This document shows, piece after piece, positions 7,407 to 15,912 of a stretch of DNA of 44,017 nucleotides. Positions within the stretch are counted from its first letter, which is position 1. Every line of letters starts with the position of its first letter. The notes beneath the pieces were generated by a model, which was not told the DNA's origin, ran no database searches, and saw only the letters and a list, made by a program, of their open reading frames with translations. The position numbers and the translations under genes were made by a program. The stretch lies in assembly GCF_020907245.1 (NCBI RefSeq), contig NZ_JAJJWH010000036.1:1-44017 (forward strand). The letters run 5' to 3'. This DNA comes from Pontibacter harenae. Lineage in GTDB: Bacteria > Bacteroidota > Bacteroidia > Cytophagales > Hymenobacteraceae.

Positions 7407-8222
7407 TTAGACGCTATCGCTCTTCCTGAAAGCTTCGATAGCTGCCCGAACGCTGCCATATTTTTGAAGCAGGGCGGCGGCTTCTGGTTTGGCAAGTTGT
7501 AATTCTTCCATTAGCATGCGGTTGCCTCTGCCTACCAACTTCTCGTTAGACAACTGCATGTCAACCATCTTATTTCCTTGCACGCGGCCTAACCGAATCA
7601 TGGTGGAGGTTGTGAGCATGTTTAACGCAAGCTTTTGTGCTGTGCCAGCTTTCATGCGGGTGCTGCCCGTAACAAACTCAGGCCCCGTAATTACCTCTAC
7701 GGGGTAGTCTGAGACAGCAGCAATCGCACTTTCTGTATTACAGACGATACAGCCAGTGGCGATGCCATGCTTGCGGCACGTTTCCAAGCCACCTATCACG
7801 TAAGGTGTTCTGCCAGATGCCGCAATTCCTACCACAATGTCATTTTCTGTGATACGGTATTTCTGTAGATCTTTCCATGCCTGGTGCTGGTCATCTTCCG
7901 CAAATTCAACCGCTTCCCGAATAGCGCTGTCACCTCCAGCTATCAAGCCTACCACCATGCCCTGCTGAACACCAAATGTAGGGGGGCATTCCGAAGCATC
8001 TATTATACCTAAGCGGCCACTGGTGCCTGCTCCTATATAAAATAAACGACCACCTTTCTGTAGTAGCTCTACAGTGGCAGTCACTAGTTTTTCAAGTTGC
8101 GGTATCGCTTTTTCTACTGCTAAAGGAACAGTTTTATCTTCACGATTGATATTCTCCAATAATTCCTGTACAGACATCCGTTCCAGGTGATTATAGTTAG
8201 AGGCAGATTCGGTGGTTGACAC
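7407..8222 (-). CDS. murQ: N-acetylmuramic acid 6-phosphate etherase
   Basis: Cleaves the lactyl ether of MurNAc-6-P to give GlcNAc-6-P and D-lactate, a cytoplasmic step of peptidoglycan recycling. The 271-residue SIS-domain protein has the sugar-phosphate loop FYIGAGTSGRLG (61-72), the acidic catalytic residue in DASECPP (E78), a second acidic residue in FAED (E109) and the signature EFVTGSTRMKAGTAQK. It is slightly shorter at the C-terminus than the E. coli enzyme. A BadF/BadG-type sugar kinase gene lies 96 bases upstream on the same strand and could supply the phosphorylated substrate. Confidence 0.96.
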   Translation of the reverse strand: MSTTESASNYNHLERMSVQELLENINREDKTVPLAVEKAIPQLEKLVTATVELLQKGGRLFYIGAGTSGRLGIIDASECPPTFGVQQGMVVGLIAGGDSAIREAVEFAEDDQHQAWKDLQKYRITENDIVVGIAASGRTPYVIGGLETCRKHGIATGCIVCNTESAIAAVSDYPVEVITGPEFVTGSTRMKAGTAQKLALNMLTTSTMIRLGRVQGNKMVDMQLSNEKLVGRGNRMLMEELQLAKPEAAALLQKYGSVRAAIEAFRKSDSV

Positions 8223-8318
8223 GTTGATCGTTTAAAGTGAAAATTATAGAAGGAAAAAGCCTTCCGAAGTAACAATTGAACTACGTTAGCTGAGTTTTGC
8301 TCAGCCTTTACAAGTTCG

Positions 8319-9182
8319 TTATACGGTGCCAGCTTTAGAAAGTAACTGCTGGTGGTATTCTACTAAGCCTTCGCTTGGGCTACCAATAATTCTGTTGATG
8401 TTGACGCCATACTTCTTTGCTACCTGCTTTAGCTCTTCAGAGAAATAATGAGCAACAGAACCTACAAAGTTTACTGGTAAATCAGGAAAACCATCATACT
8501 TGCTGATGTGCCTTTCGAATAAGAGAGTAAAGTTCTCATATATCATGGCATGTATAACTGGGTTTTTGCGCTTCTCGTGCATGAACTTCGCAAAGGAAGC
8601 CATGTAGCGGCTTGGCATACTCGAGCCGTAAAGCTCTTCCAGAATGCCATTTTTTGTGAGATTGTAGCGGTTCTGCAACGTTCTGGCCAACTCCTCAGGA
8701 AGTTCACGATATAGGTAAGCACTAATGAGCAATTTGCCCATGTAGGCACCGCTGCCTTCGTCGCCTAACAAAAAGCCAAGAGATGGAACATTATCTACTA
8801 CATCTTTACCATTGTATAGGCAGGTATTGGAGCCAGTGCCTGCAATACAGGCAATGCCTGTCTCTTGGCCACAAGCCGCACGAGCAGCAGCTAACAAGTC
8901 ATGGTCTACATAAATAACAGCGCTCGGGAAAAGGTGAGACAGGGCATCTTCTACACGCTTGTTGCGGTCTGGTGAGCTACATCCTGCACCATAGAAATGT
9001 ATTTCGGAAGGAGTTTTATTTATCAGCTGCGGTAGCAGCGTTGTTTCTAAAACATTCTGTATCTCATCGGCCTCCTGGTACATAGGGTTGAAACCTAATG
9101 TATAAACCTGCTCCAGCATACTATCAGCGTCTATCATACGCCAATCTGTTTTCGTGGAACCGCTATCAGCAATTAGTATCAT
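8319..9182 (-). CDS. BadF/BadG-type N-acetylhexosamine kinase
   Basis: A 287-residue ASKHA-fold ATPase. The phosphate-1 loop is ADSGSTKTDW (5-14), phosphate-2 is AGTGSNTC, and LGDEGSGAYMG is the adenosine-side motif of N-acetylglucosamine/MurNAc kinases. Such proteins phosphorylate GlcNAc or, in MurK, both GlcNAc and MurNAc. Its position just upstream of murQ on the same strand favours MurNAc kinase activity in cell-wall sugar recycling, but the substrate is inferred from context. Confidence 0.85.
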   Translation of the reverse strand: MILIADSGSTKTDWRMIDADSMLEQVYTLGFNPMYQEADEIQNVLETTLLPQLINKTPSEIHFYGAGCSSPDRNKRVEDALSHLFPSAVIYVDHDLLAAARAACGQETGIACIAGTGSNTCLYNGKDVVDNVPSLGFLLGDEGSGAYMGKLLISAYLYRELPEELARTLQNRYNLTKNGILEELYGSSMPSRYMASFAKFMHEKRKNPVIHAMIYENFTLLFERHISKYDGFPDLPVNFVGSVAHYFSEELKQVAKKYGVNINRIIGSPSEGLVEYHQQLLSKAGTV

Positions 9183-9235
9183 AAATATCGTTTTAGGATA
9201 ATAATTATTAGTCGTTCTCTTAAGAGTGTTATTTT

Positions 9236-9475
9236 TTATGCCTTTTTAACTAGCCCTACTGCCTGAAACTTATCAAAAACGAATTCTTCATGAGGTGCGT
9301 CTTTCATTTCTGCTGTAAGGTCTTGTCCTGCCCAGTGCTCGTAGTGCTTACCATCTCGCCATAGTCTCGATTTCTTCACATCGTAGATAACGCCTTTGTA
9401 GGCAACCCAAATTTCATCACGGTCCTGGCCATTTCTTGATGCTAACTGCTGCAGTGTATATACTGGTAAGTCCAT
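9236..9475 (-). CDS. Cytochrome b5-like heme/steroid-binding domain protein
   Basis: A 79-residue single-domain soluble protein. The pattern VYTLQQLASRNGQDRDEIWVAYKGVIYDV followed by Y-x-x-W-A-G-Q-D-L-T resembles the cytochrome b5 / membrane-associated progesterone receptor fold. The classic HPGG heme-ligand motif is absent, so the MAPR-like subgroup is more likely than true cytochrome b5. Heme binding is not proven by the sequence. It lies between the kinase and the arginase-fold gene on the same strand. Confidence 0.8.
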   Translation of the reverse strand: MDLPVYTLQQLASRNGQDRDEIWVAYKGVIYDVKKSRLWRDGKHYEHWAGQDLTAEMKDAPHEEFVFDKFQAVGLVKKA

Positions 9476-9480
9476 GTTTT

Positions 9481-9600
9481 AAATTTGGAGATTTGGAGAT
9501 GGTAAATTAGGCAGAAAGTAAAGTGCATGATGGTAAAAATATACATCAAACATTAATAGTCATGTTTCTACAACATCAAATTTCCGCATCTCCTCATTTT
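9481..9600. repeat. Possible inverted pair of GGAGATG words
   Basis: At 9481-9502 the word ATTTGGAG is repeated with an 8-base period and ends in GGAGATG. The reverse strand of 9576-9600 contains GAGGAGATG and GGAAATTTG. The two sites face each other across a short gene-free gap. It resembles the heptamer blocks but is more degenerate. Confidence 0.3.
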
Positions 9601-9612
9601 CAAGTAAAATGA

Positions 9613-10770
9613 TTAGCCTATGCGGGCTTGGGTCAAAATCCATCGGTTTGGTACTTCGCCTTTGCTTGCCTGCAAGTAATCTTCGTAGCTGCAAGGTACT
9701 ATTCTGGAGCCTTTGTCGCTGGCAAGTGCCTCCACCTCCAGCCACCATTTTTCGCTTTGCTTGCTCTTATAAAAAACCATTCTGTCTGGGTTCTCATCAA
9801 AGGCAACGGCATACTTCGTGAATTGTTTGCTTCTAAAGCCTACTTCTTGCTTCCGATGGTAGAAGCCTTCAATAAAGTACCAGATCATGGTGGCAATCGT
9901 CATAGCTGTTAGTTGCTTCTCGTCCTGCTCAGGGTCGTACTCATAAATGCCGATAGACGTTAAGTTGTCGTTAAGGCCTGCGTACCAACAAAGCTGGCAT
10001 GCTTCCTCGCCTGTCAGACCGAATGGGTTAGATGGCTCGTAGCAGGGGGCGTCCTGGTAACGGATAGCCTTGATATCGAAGGTTAACAGGTCTGCCATGC
10101 GTACTACTGGTTCCATTTCCTGCAGGCTTCGGTGTACCTCGCCTAAACGGTAAGCCTCAAAATGCAGCTTTTCCAAAGTAGCCATCACCTCCGTTTCAAC
10201 CAAGTACGACTGGTAGCCGATCTGCCCTAAGCTAAAGAGGTAGTTTGGCTCGTGCATCAGAATTCTGCGTAGTTGCTTTCGGTTTGGAGAAGCTTCTACC
10301 AGTTCAGTCATGTCTACGCTGCTATCTACGGTTACCATGTTTACCGCACGCTCCATGTGCTCATACCCAAGGTATTGCCCGTACTCCAAATCGTGAGAGC
10401 CGCCTATAATAACAGGCAAGGTATTATGCGAAATTAGTACCTCAACAATCTCTTTCAGGCGCAGGTAAGTATCCTCTAGCGTAATGCCAGGCCTCAGGTT
10501 TCCGAGGTCAACAACCTTACAGCGGCCCGACCCTTTGTTTAGGTCGTACAGTTTCAGGCGTACAGCACGGGCTGGAGCTACGGCACTGTTTTGTTCGTCA
10601 GTGTTGGAGCTGCCTCTGCTTTCGTTTATGCCAAGCAAGGCGATATCTGCGTTTCGCCAGTCAGGAAACTTGCTTACAAAGCGATTAATGTAAGCCCCTA
10701 GCGTTCGTGGTTTGTCAAGGCTAACAAACACATCCTCGTTAAGTGGCTCGAAAAAGATAGAAAGGTTCAT
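9613..10770 (-). CDS. Arginase/formiminoglutamase-fold protein with altered metal site
   Basis: 385 residues with the overall plan of the ureohydrolase superfamily (arginase, agmatinase, formimidoylglutamase). The first metal motif GGSHD is intact (H126). The second, normally DAHxD, reads D149-S-S-V-D153, so the ligand His is Ser151. The third, normally DxD, reads D232-I-K234, so one Asp is Lys. A normal two-manganese centre therefore looks unlikely. The protein may be a pseudoenzyme or use another mechanism. No histidine-utilisation genes are adjacent, so formimidoylglutamase activity should not be assumed from a family hit. Confidence 0.8.
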   Translation of the reverse strand: MNLSIFFEPLNEDVFVSLDKPRTLGAYINRFVSKFPDWRNADIALLGINESRGSSNTDEQNSAVAPARAVRLKLYDLNKGSGRCKVVDLGNLRPGITLEDTYLRLKEIVEVLISHNTLPVIIGGSHDLEYGQYLGYEHMERAVNMVTVDSSVDMTELVEASPNRKQLRRILMHEPNYLFSLGQIGYQSYLVETEVMATLEKLHFEAYRLGEVHRSLQEMEPVVRMADLLTFDIKAIRYQDAPCYEPSNPFGLTGEEACQLCWYAGLNDNLTSIGIYEYDPEQDEKQLTAMTIATMIWYFIEGFYHRKQEVGFRSKQFTKYAVAFDENPDRMVFYKSKQSEKWWLEVEALASDKGSRIVPCSYEDYLQASKGEVPNRWILTQARIG

Positions 10771-10938
10771 AAAGCTTTACTGAGAGAATCAAATATAGCA
10801 AAAAAACCAAGTTGTAGAGCTGTGCTAAAGCTCATATGTAACCTTAGGTATAGAATTACTTATAAATATTGGCCCTGCTCAATATTTTAGATGCATAAGT
10901 GGCAGATTTCAGAAAAAATACTTAAATCGCATTAATGA

Positions 10939-10968
10939 AAAGTTAAAAGTGAGTAAATACTAACTTTT
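10939..10968 (+). repeat. Short AAAGTNN pair and hairpin in the fadD leader
   Basis: Two consecutive words, AAAGTTA and AAAGTGA (10939-10952), followed by TAACTTT (10961-10967), the inverse of the first. The region can form an 8-base stem about 40 bases before the fadD ATG. A role is unproven. Confidence 0.35.
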
Positions 10969-11009
10969 TGTTTTGTTTCGCATAATCCCCTGTTACACTA
11001 GAAAAAAAC

Positions 11010-12770
11010 ATGAATACTACCCGTATACTCGATCTCCTTCCGCATCAGCTTCAGAAGTTTCCGCAGCCAGATTGTCTAGCTGCAAAAGTAAACGGGGAAT
11101 GGGTGAAGTATAGCACGCAGGATGTGCAGGATAAAGCGGACCAGATAAGCCTGGGTCTTCTAAAATTAGGTGTTGGAAAGGGAGATAAGGTAGCCATTAT
11201 ATCAATGAACCGCCCAGAGTGGGTATTGGCAGATTTTGGTATTCAGCAGATAGGTGGCATTAGTGTACCAATGTACCCCACAATAACCGTTGAAGATTAT
11301 CGCTATATCTTTAACGATGCAGAAGTAAAGGTTGTGTTTGTTGCAGACCAGGAGCTATACAACAAAGTGGCTGCTGCTACGGCGGGCATGGACAGTGTTA
11401 GAGAGATTTACACTTTTGATACGGTGCAGGGAGCTAAGCACTGGTCTGAGGTGGTAGAGTTGGGTAAAAGAGACGATCCTGCTAAACTGTTGCCTTTGAA
11501 AGCAGCTGTAAGCCCAGAGGATATACTTACCCTGATTTATACTTCTGGAACAACAGGCAGCCCTAAGGGTGTAATGCTCACACACAATAACCTGATGAGC
11601 AACGTGATGGGAACAGAGCCTTATGTGCCTGTAGATTATCGCCACCGTGCTCTTAGCTTTTTACCGTTGTCGCATATTTTTGAGCGCATGCTGCTGTATC
11701 TATATATGCGCATTGGTGTGTCGATCTACTATGCAGAAAGCATAGAGAAAGTTGCTGATAACCTGAAGGAGGTGCAGCCACATGTGTTTACTACTGTACC
11801 ACGCCTGCTGGAAAAAGTATATGATAAAATCGTGGCCAAAGGCTTGGAGCTGACAGGTATCAAACGCAAATTATTTTTCTGGGCCCTTGAGCTTGGTTTA
11901 AAGTATGATACTCGCGAAAACCAAGGTTGGTGGTACAATAAACAGTTAGAACTAGCAAATAAGCTAATCTTTAATAAATGGCGAGAGGCCCTAGGTGGGA
12001 ACATAAGAGCTGTTGTGTCGGGCGGCGCGGCATTGCAACCTCGTCTGGCACGCGTGTTCTGGTCTGCTAATATTCGGGTAATGGAAGGCTATGGCTTAAC
12101 CGAGACATCGCCTGTGATTTCCGTGAACCGCTGGGAACCTGAAAACAATATGATTGGTACGGTGGGCATGGCTATAGACGGGGTAGAGATAAAAATAGCG
12201 GAGGACGGTGAGGTATTGTCGCGTGGGCCGCATATTATGAAAGGCTACTATAAAAAGCCTGACCAAACCGCCGAAGCCATCGATGCTGAAGGTTGGTTCC
12301 ATACAGGAGATATCGGTGAGTTGCTGGAGGGAAAGTTTCTGAAAATTACAGATCGCAAGAAGGAAATGTTCAAGACTTCGGGCGGCAAGTACATCGCGCC
12401 TCAAATTATAGAAAATAAGCTGAAGGAATCTGTGGTAATTGAGCAGGTGATGGTAGTAGGGGAAGGGCAGAAGTATGCGTCAGCCCTTATCGTGCCTTCG
12501 TTCCTGGGGCTACAGGACTGGTGTCAGTTTAAAGGCATACCTTATACTTCGGATGAAGAAATGATTACAAGGCCTGAGGTAATAGACAAGTTTAAGCGCG
12601 AAGTTAACAAAACGAACGAAGGGCTGGCACAGTACGAAACAATTAAAAAGTTCAAGTTGCTACCGAAGCTATGGACGATAGAAAGCGGTGAACTGACACC
12701 AAAGCTTAGCGTGAAGCGCAGAGTTATTACTACAAAGTATGGCCACCTGATTGAAGCTATGTATAGTTAG
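11010..12770 (+). CDS. fadD: Long-chain acyl-CoA synthetase
   Basis: Activates fatty acids to acyl-CoA at the expense of ATP (AMP + PPi). The 586-residue ANL-superfamily protein has the AMP-binding loop TSGTTGSPKG (178-187), the GYGLTETSP motif, the GWFHTGDIG hinge region and a C-terminal DRKKEMFKTSGGKYIAPQ segment, all typical of long-chain acyl-CoA ligases. It lies just upstream of a marR gene and fadN-fadA-fadE, which carry out the following steps, but is separated from them by a strong terminator (12799-12837). Confidence 0.95.
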   Translation: MNTTRILDLLPHQLQKFPQPDCLAAKVNGEWVKYSTQDVQDKADQISLGLLKLGVGKGDKVAIISMNRPEWVLADFGIQQIGGISVPMYPTITVEDYRYIFNDAEVKVVFVADQELYNKVAAATAGMDSVREIYTFDTVQGAKHWSEVVELGKRDDPAKLLPLKAAVSPEDILTLIYTSGTTGSPKGVMLTHNNLMSNVMGTEPYVPVDYRHRALSFLPLSHIFERMLLYLYMRIGVSIYYAESIEKVADNLKEVQPHVFTTVPRLLEKVYDKIVAKGLELTGIKRKLFFWALELGLKYDTRENQGWWYNKQLELANKLIFNKWREALGGNIRAVVSGGAALQPRLARVFWSANIRVMEGYGLTETSPVISVNRWEPENNMIGTVGMAIDGVEIKIAEDGEVLSRGPHIMKGYYKKPDQTAEAIDAEGWFHTGDIGELLEGKFLKITDRKKEMFKTSGGKYIAPQIIENKLKESVVIEQVMVVGEGQKYASALIVPSFLGLQDWCQFKGIPYTSDEEMITRPEVIDKFKREVNKTNEGLAQYETIKKFKLLPKLWTIESGELTPKLSVKRRVITTKYGHLIEAMYS

Positions 12771-12798
12771 TGCTTTAAATCAACAGCCACAGTTTATA

Positions 12799-12837
12799 AA
12801 AGCAGCCTCTTCCATAGCGGAAGGGGCTGCTTTTTTT
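12799..12837 (+). terminator. Rho-independent terminator after fadD
   Basis: A 15-base stem (AAAGCAGCCTCTTCC with its complement, one G-T pair), a short loop and seven T. Confidence 0.92.
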
Positions 12838-12944
12838 ATAACCATTTCAGCTTTTTCTGCATAAACAAAAGAAGCACTTAAGTCGAAGAAGTAAAATGGC
12901 TGATTGGCTTAGGTGTAAGCGAGTTAAAATTTTTGTTAAATTAG

Positions 12945-12956
12945 TATGCAAGCATA
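12945..12956. promoter_or_regulatory. Possible MarR operator
   Basis: The inverted repeat TATGCAAGCATA lies 11 bases upstream of the -7 box at 12968, about where RNA polymerase contacts the -33 region. MarR proteins bind short palindromes and often repress their own operon. Arms are only five bases, so this is tentative. Confidence 0.3.
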
Positions 12957-12967
12957 ACATATTTCGT

Positions 12968-12975
12968 TATATTTG
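12968..12975 (+). promoter_or_regulatory. -7 promoter box for the marR-fadN transcript
   Basis: TATATTTG is an exact TAnnTTTG match, 20 bases before the ATG at 12996. It is a plausible start for the marR-fadN-fadA-fadE operon. Confidence 0.55.
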
Positions 12976-12995
12976 GTATACATCAATTTTAATGC

Positions 12996-13430
12996 ATGAA
13001 GCCTGAAGAAACAGTAGATTATAACTTCAAAGTCTGTTGGCATGCCATTGCACGGATGTACAATACAGAAGCTGCCAAAAGCGATATAACCACATCTGTA
13101 GGGTTTGTTTTGCTGAACATCAACCAGGAAGCAGGAACACCCGCCACCAAAATAGCTCCCTTGCTTGGCTTGGAGGCCCGCAGCCTTACCCGCATCCTGA
13201 AAAGCATGGAAGAGCAGGGCCTAATCTATAAGGTGTCTGACGACAAAGACAAGCGCCTGGTGCGCATCTTTTTAACGGAGAAGGGGTTGGAGAAAAAAGA
13301 ATTTGCCCGACAGACGGTAAAGCGATTTAATCATAAAGTACGGGAGGAGCTGTCGCAGGAAGATCTGGAGGTGTTCTTTCGTGTGTGTGCCCGCATACAG
13401 GACATGATAGAAAATAAAGACGTATTCTAA
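12996..13430 (+). CDS. MarR-family transcriptional regulator
   Basis: 144 residues with the MarR winged helix-turn-helix: TPATKIAPLLGLEARSLTRILKSMEEQGLI as the HTH and recognition helix, then KVSDDKDKRLVRIFLTEKG as the wing. N- and C-terminal helices would form the dimer interface. The gene starts 25 bases before fadN and is probably co-transcribed with it, so control of fatty-acid degradation in response to an acyl-CoA or fatty acid is plausible. The ligand is not evident from the sequence. Confidence 0.9.
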   Translation: MKPEETVDYNFKVCWHAIARMYNTEAAKSDITTSVGFVLLNINQEAGTPATKIAPLLGLEARSLTRILKSMEEQGLIYKVSDDKDKRLVRIFLTEKGLEKKEFARQTVKRFNHKVREELSQEDLEVFFRVCARIQDMIENKDVF

Positions 13431-13455
13431 AACTATAGGTAACCATTCATACCAT

Positions 13456-15858
13456 ATGAAAAGAACCATTAAAAAAGTAGCCGTTCTGGGCTCAGGCGTA
13501 ATGGGTTCTCGCATTGCCTGTCACTTCGCCAACATTGGCGTGCAGGTGCTGCTGCTGGACATTGTTCCGAAAGAACTGACGCCAGAGGAAGAGAAAAAAG
13601 GACTGTCGCTGGAAAATAAAACTGTACGTAACCGCCTGGTAGACGGGCACCTGCAGGCAGCTATTAACTCAAACCCCTCGCCGCTGTATCGTAAGTCTGA
13701 TGCCCGCCTAATTAAAACAGGTAACTTCGACGACGACATGAAGGACATAGCCACAGCCGATTGGACTATTGAGGTGGTGGTAGAGAACCTGAAAATCAAG
13801 AAAATTGTCTACGACCAGGTAGAGCAGTTCCGCAAACCTGGCACCCTCATCTCCTCGAACACTTCGGGTATCCCAATCCACCTGATGCTGGAGGGCCGCT
13901 CCGACGACTTTAAAAAGCACTTCTGCGGTACGCACTTCTTTAACCCGCCGCGCTACCTCAAGTTACTGGAAATTATACCTACGCCCGAAACAGACAAGGA
14001 TGTAGTAGACTTCCTGATGCACTACGGCGATCTATACTTAGGAAAGACCACGGTGCTGGCAAAAGACACACCTGCCTTCATCGCAAACCGTGTGGGCATC
14101 TATGGCATTATGCAAACGCTGAAAGCCATGGAGAAAACAGGTTTAACGATTGATGAGGTTGATAAAATAACAGGCCCAATCGTGGGCCGTCCGAAGTCTG
14201 CTACTTTCCGCACGCTGGATGTGGTTGGTTTGGACACTACTATCAACGTGGCCAACGGACTGTACCAGGCAGGGGAGAAGGATGAGTCGCGCGACTTGTT
14301 TCAGATACCTGGCTACGTGCAGCAGATGGCTGAGAACAAGTGGCTGGGCGACAAAACAGGTCAGGGTTTTTATAAGAAAACAAAAGATGCCAAAGGCAAA
14401 ACCGAAATCCTGACACTGGACCTAAACACGATGGAGTACGGGCCGAAGCAGAAGGTGAAATTCCAGAGCTTGGAAGCCCTGAAGCCTGTGGAGGACCTGC
14501 GCAAACGCATCCAGGTATTTTCCCGCCAAACAGACAAAGCCGCTCAGTTCTTCAACGAGACGCTGTTCGGGCTTTTCCAGTATGTGAGCAACCGTATCCC
14601 TGAAATCTCCGACGAACTATACCGCATCGACGATGCCCTGCGTGCTGGCTTCGGTTGGGAGCTAGGTCCTTTTGAGTATTGGGATGCCATTGGCGCCCGT
14701 GAAGGTGTGCAGCGCATGATCGAGTCAGGCTATGAGCCTGCGGCTTGGGTAGAGGAAATGCTAAACAGTGGCAAAGAGTCCTTCTACATTGTAGAGAACG
14801 GCAAACGCCGCTACTACGACCTCGAAAGCAAGGAATACAAAGCTATACCTGGTGCCGAGAACTTTATAATCCTGAATAACCTGCGTGGCAGCAGTTTGGT
14901 GTGGAAAAACAGCGGCGCCTCTCTTATAGATTTAGGCGATGGCATCCTGAACGTGGAGTTTCACACGAAAATGAACGCCATGGGCGGCGATGTAATCCAG
15001 GCGCTGAACAAAGGTATAGACATTGCCGAGAAGGATTTCCGTGGTATGGTAGTGGGCAGCGACGCTGCAAACTTCTCAGCTGGTGCCAATGTGGGCCTGA
15101 TTTATATGTATGCCCTGGATCAGGATTATGACGAACTGAACATGATCATCAGGCAGTTCCAGAACACCATGATGCGCATGCGCTACTCAGCTATTCCTGT
15201 GGTGGGCGCGCCCCACGGCCTTACGCTGGGTGGTGGCTGCGAACTGAATTTGCATTGCGACCACATACAGGCGGCTGCCGAGACTTACATGGGCTTGGTA
15301 GAGTTTGGTGTTGGTTTGATACCTGGCGGTGGCGGTACAAAAGAAATGACCTTACGTGCCGCGGATGCTTATGCTGATGGCGATATTGAGTATAACGACC
15401 TGAAAAACGTGTACCTCAACATCGGTATGGCCAAAGTGTCTACCTCGGCTAAAGAGGCTATTGACTTGGGCTATATCCGTGCAAAGGATTGTATTACCAT
15501 CAACAACAACCGACTGATTGCCGATGCCAAAGCGCAGGCTATACTGTTGGCGGAAGCGGGCTATACCAAGCCTGTGCAGCGCACGAATATCAAGGTGCAG
15601 GGCAGAGGCGCTATGGGTATGTTCCTGACAGGTGCGAATGCCATGTATACGGGCCGCTACATGTCGGAGCACGACCTGAAGATTTCGCATAAGCTGGCTT
15701 ACGTAATGTGCGGTGGCGATTTGTCTTACCCAACCGAGGTAAGCGAGCAATACCTGCTGGACCTGGAGCGTGAAGCCTTCCTGTCGCTGACAGGCGAGCG
15801 TAAGACGCTTGAGCGTATCCAAAGCATCCTGACCACAGGCAAACCGCTGAGGAATTAA
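13456..15858 (+). CDS. fadN: 3-hydroxyacyl-CoA dehydrogenase / enoyl-CoA hydratase (FadN type)
   Basis: Bifunctional beta-oxidation enzyme: hydrates 2-enoyl-CoA and oxidises L-3-hydroxyacyl-CoA with NAD+. Domain order is dehydrogenase first: Rossmann loop GSGVMGS (12-18), then CGTHFFNPP with the catalytic His, then the dehydrogenase C-terminal domains. The crotonase domain follows, with SAGANVGL and HGLTLGGGCELNLHCD oxyanion-hole segments and the GLVEFGVGLIPGGGG segment with a catalytic Glu. This order and the 800-residue length match Bacillus FadN, not E. coli FadB/FadJ, where the hydratase comes first. The downstream order fadN-fadA-fadE also matches the Bacillus operon. Confidence 0.95.
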   Translation: MKRTIKKVAVLGSGVMGSRIACHFANIGVQVLLLDIVPKELTPEEEKKGLSLENKTVRNRLVDGHLQAAINSNPSPLYRKSDARLIKTGNFDDDMKDIATADWTIEVVVENLKIKKIVYDQVEQFRKPGTLISSNTSGIPIHLMLEGRSDDFKKHFCGTHFFNPPRYLKLLEIIPTPETDKDVVDFLMHYGDLYLGKTTVLAKDTPAFIANRVGIYGIMQTLKAMEKTGLTIDEVDKITGPIVGRPKSATFRTLDVVGLDTTINVANGLYQAGEKDESRDLFQIPGYVQQMAENKWLGDKTGQGFYKKTKDAKGKTEILTLDLNTMEYGPKQKVKFQSLEALKPVEDLRKRIQVFSRQTDKAAQFFNETLFGLFQYVSNRIPEISDELYRIDDALRAGFGWELGPFEYWDAIGAREGVQRMIESGYEPAAWVEEMLNSGKESFYIVENGKRRYYDLESKEYKAIPGAENFIILNNLRGSSLVWKNSGASLIDLGDGILNVEFHTKMNAMGGDVIQALNKGIDIAEKDFRGMVVGSDAANFSAGANVGLIYMYALDQDYDELNMIIRQFQNTMMRMRYSAIPVVGAPHGLTLGGGCELNLHCDHIQAAAETYMGLVEFGVGLIPGGGGTKEMTLRAADAYADGDIEYNDLKNVYLNIGMAKVSTSAKEAIDLGYIRAKDCITINNNRLIADAKAQAILLAEAGYTKPVQRTNIKVQGRGAMGMFLTGANAMYTGRYMSEHDLKISHKLAYVMCGGDLSYPTEVSEQYLLDLEREAFLSLTGERKTLERIQSILTTGKPLRN

Positions 15859-15866
15859 GCCGAACC

Positions 15867-15894
15867 GTAAGGGCAGGTCGCGACCTGTCCTTAC
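15867..15894. repeat. REP-like palindrome
   Basis: 28 bases whose halves are complementary apart from one G-T pair; the centre CAGGTCGCGACCTG is perfect. It starts eight bases after the fadN stop codon and has no following U-tract, so it looks like a dispersed extragenic palindrome, though it could protect the fadN 3' end. Confidence 0.75.
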
Positions 15895-15912
15895 AACCAC
15901 ATACAATCGTTC

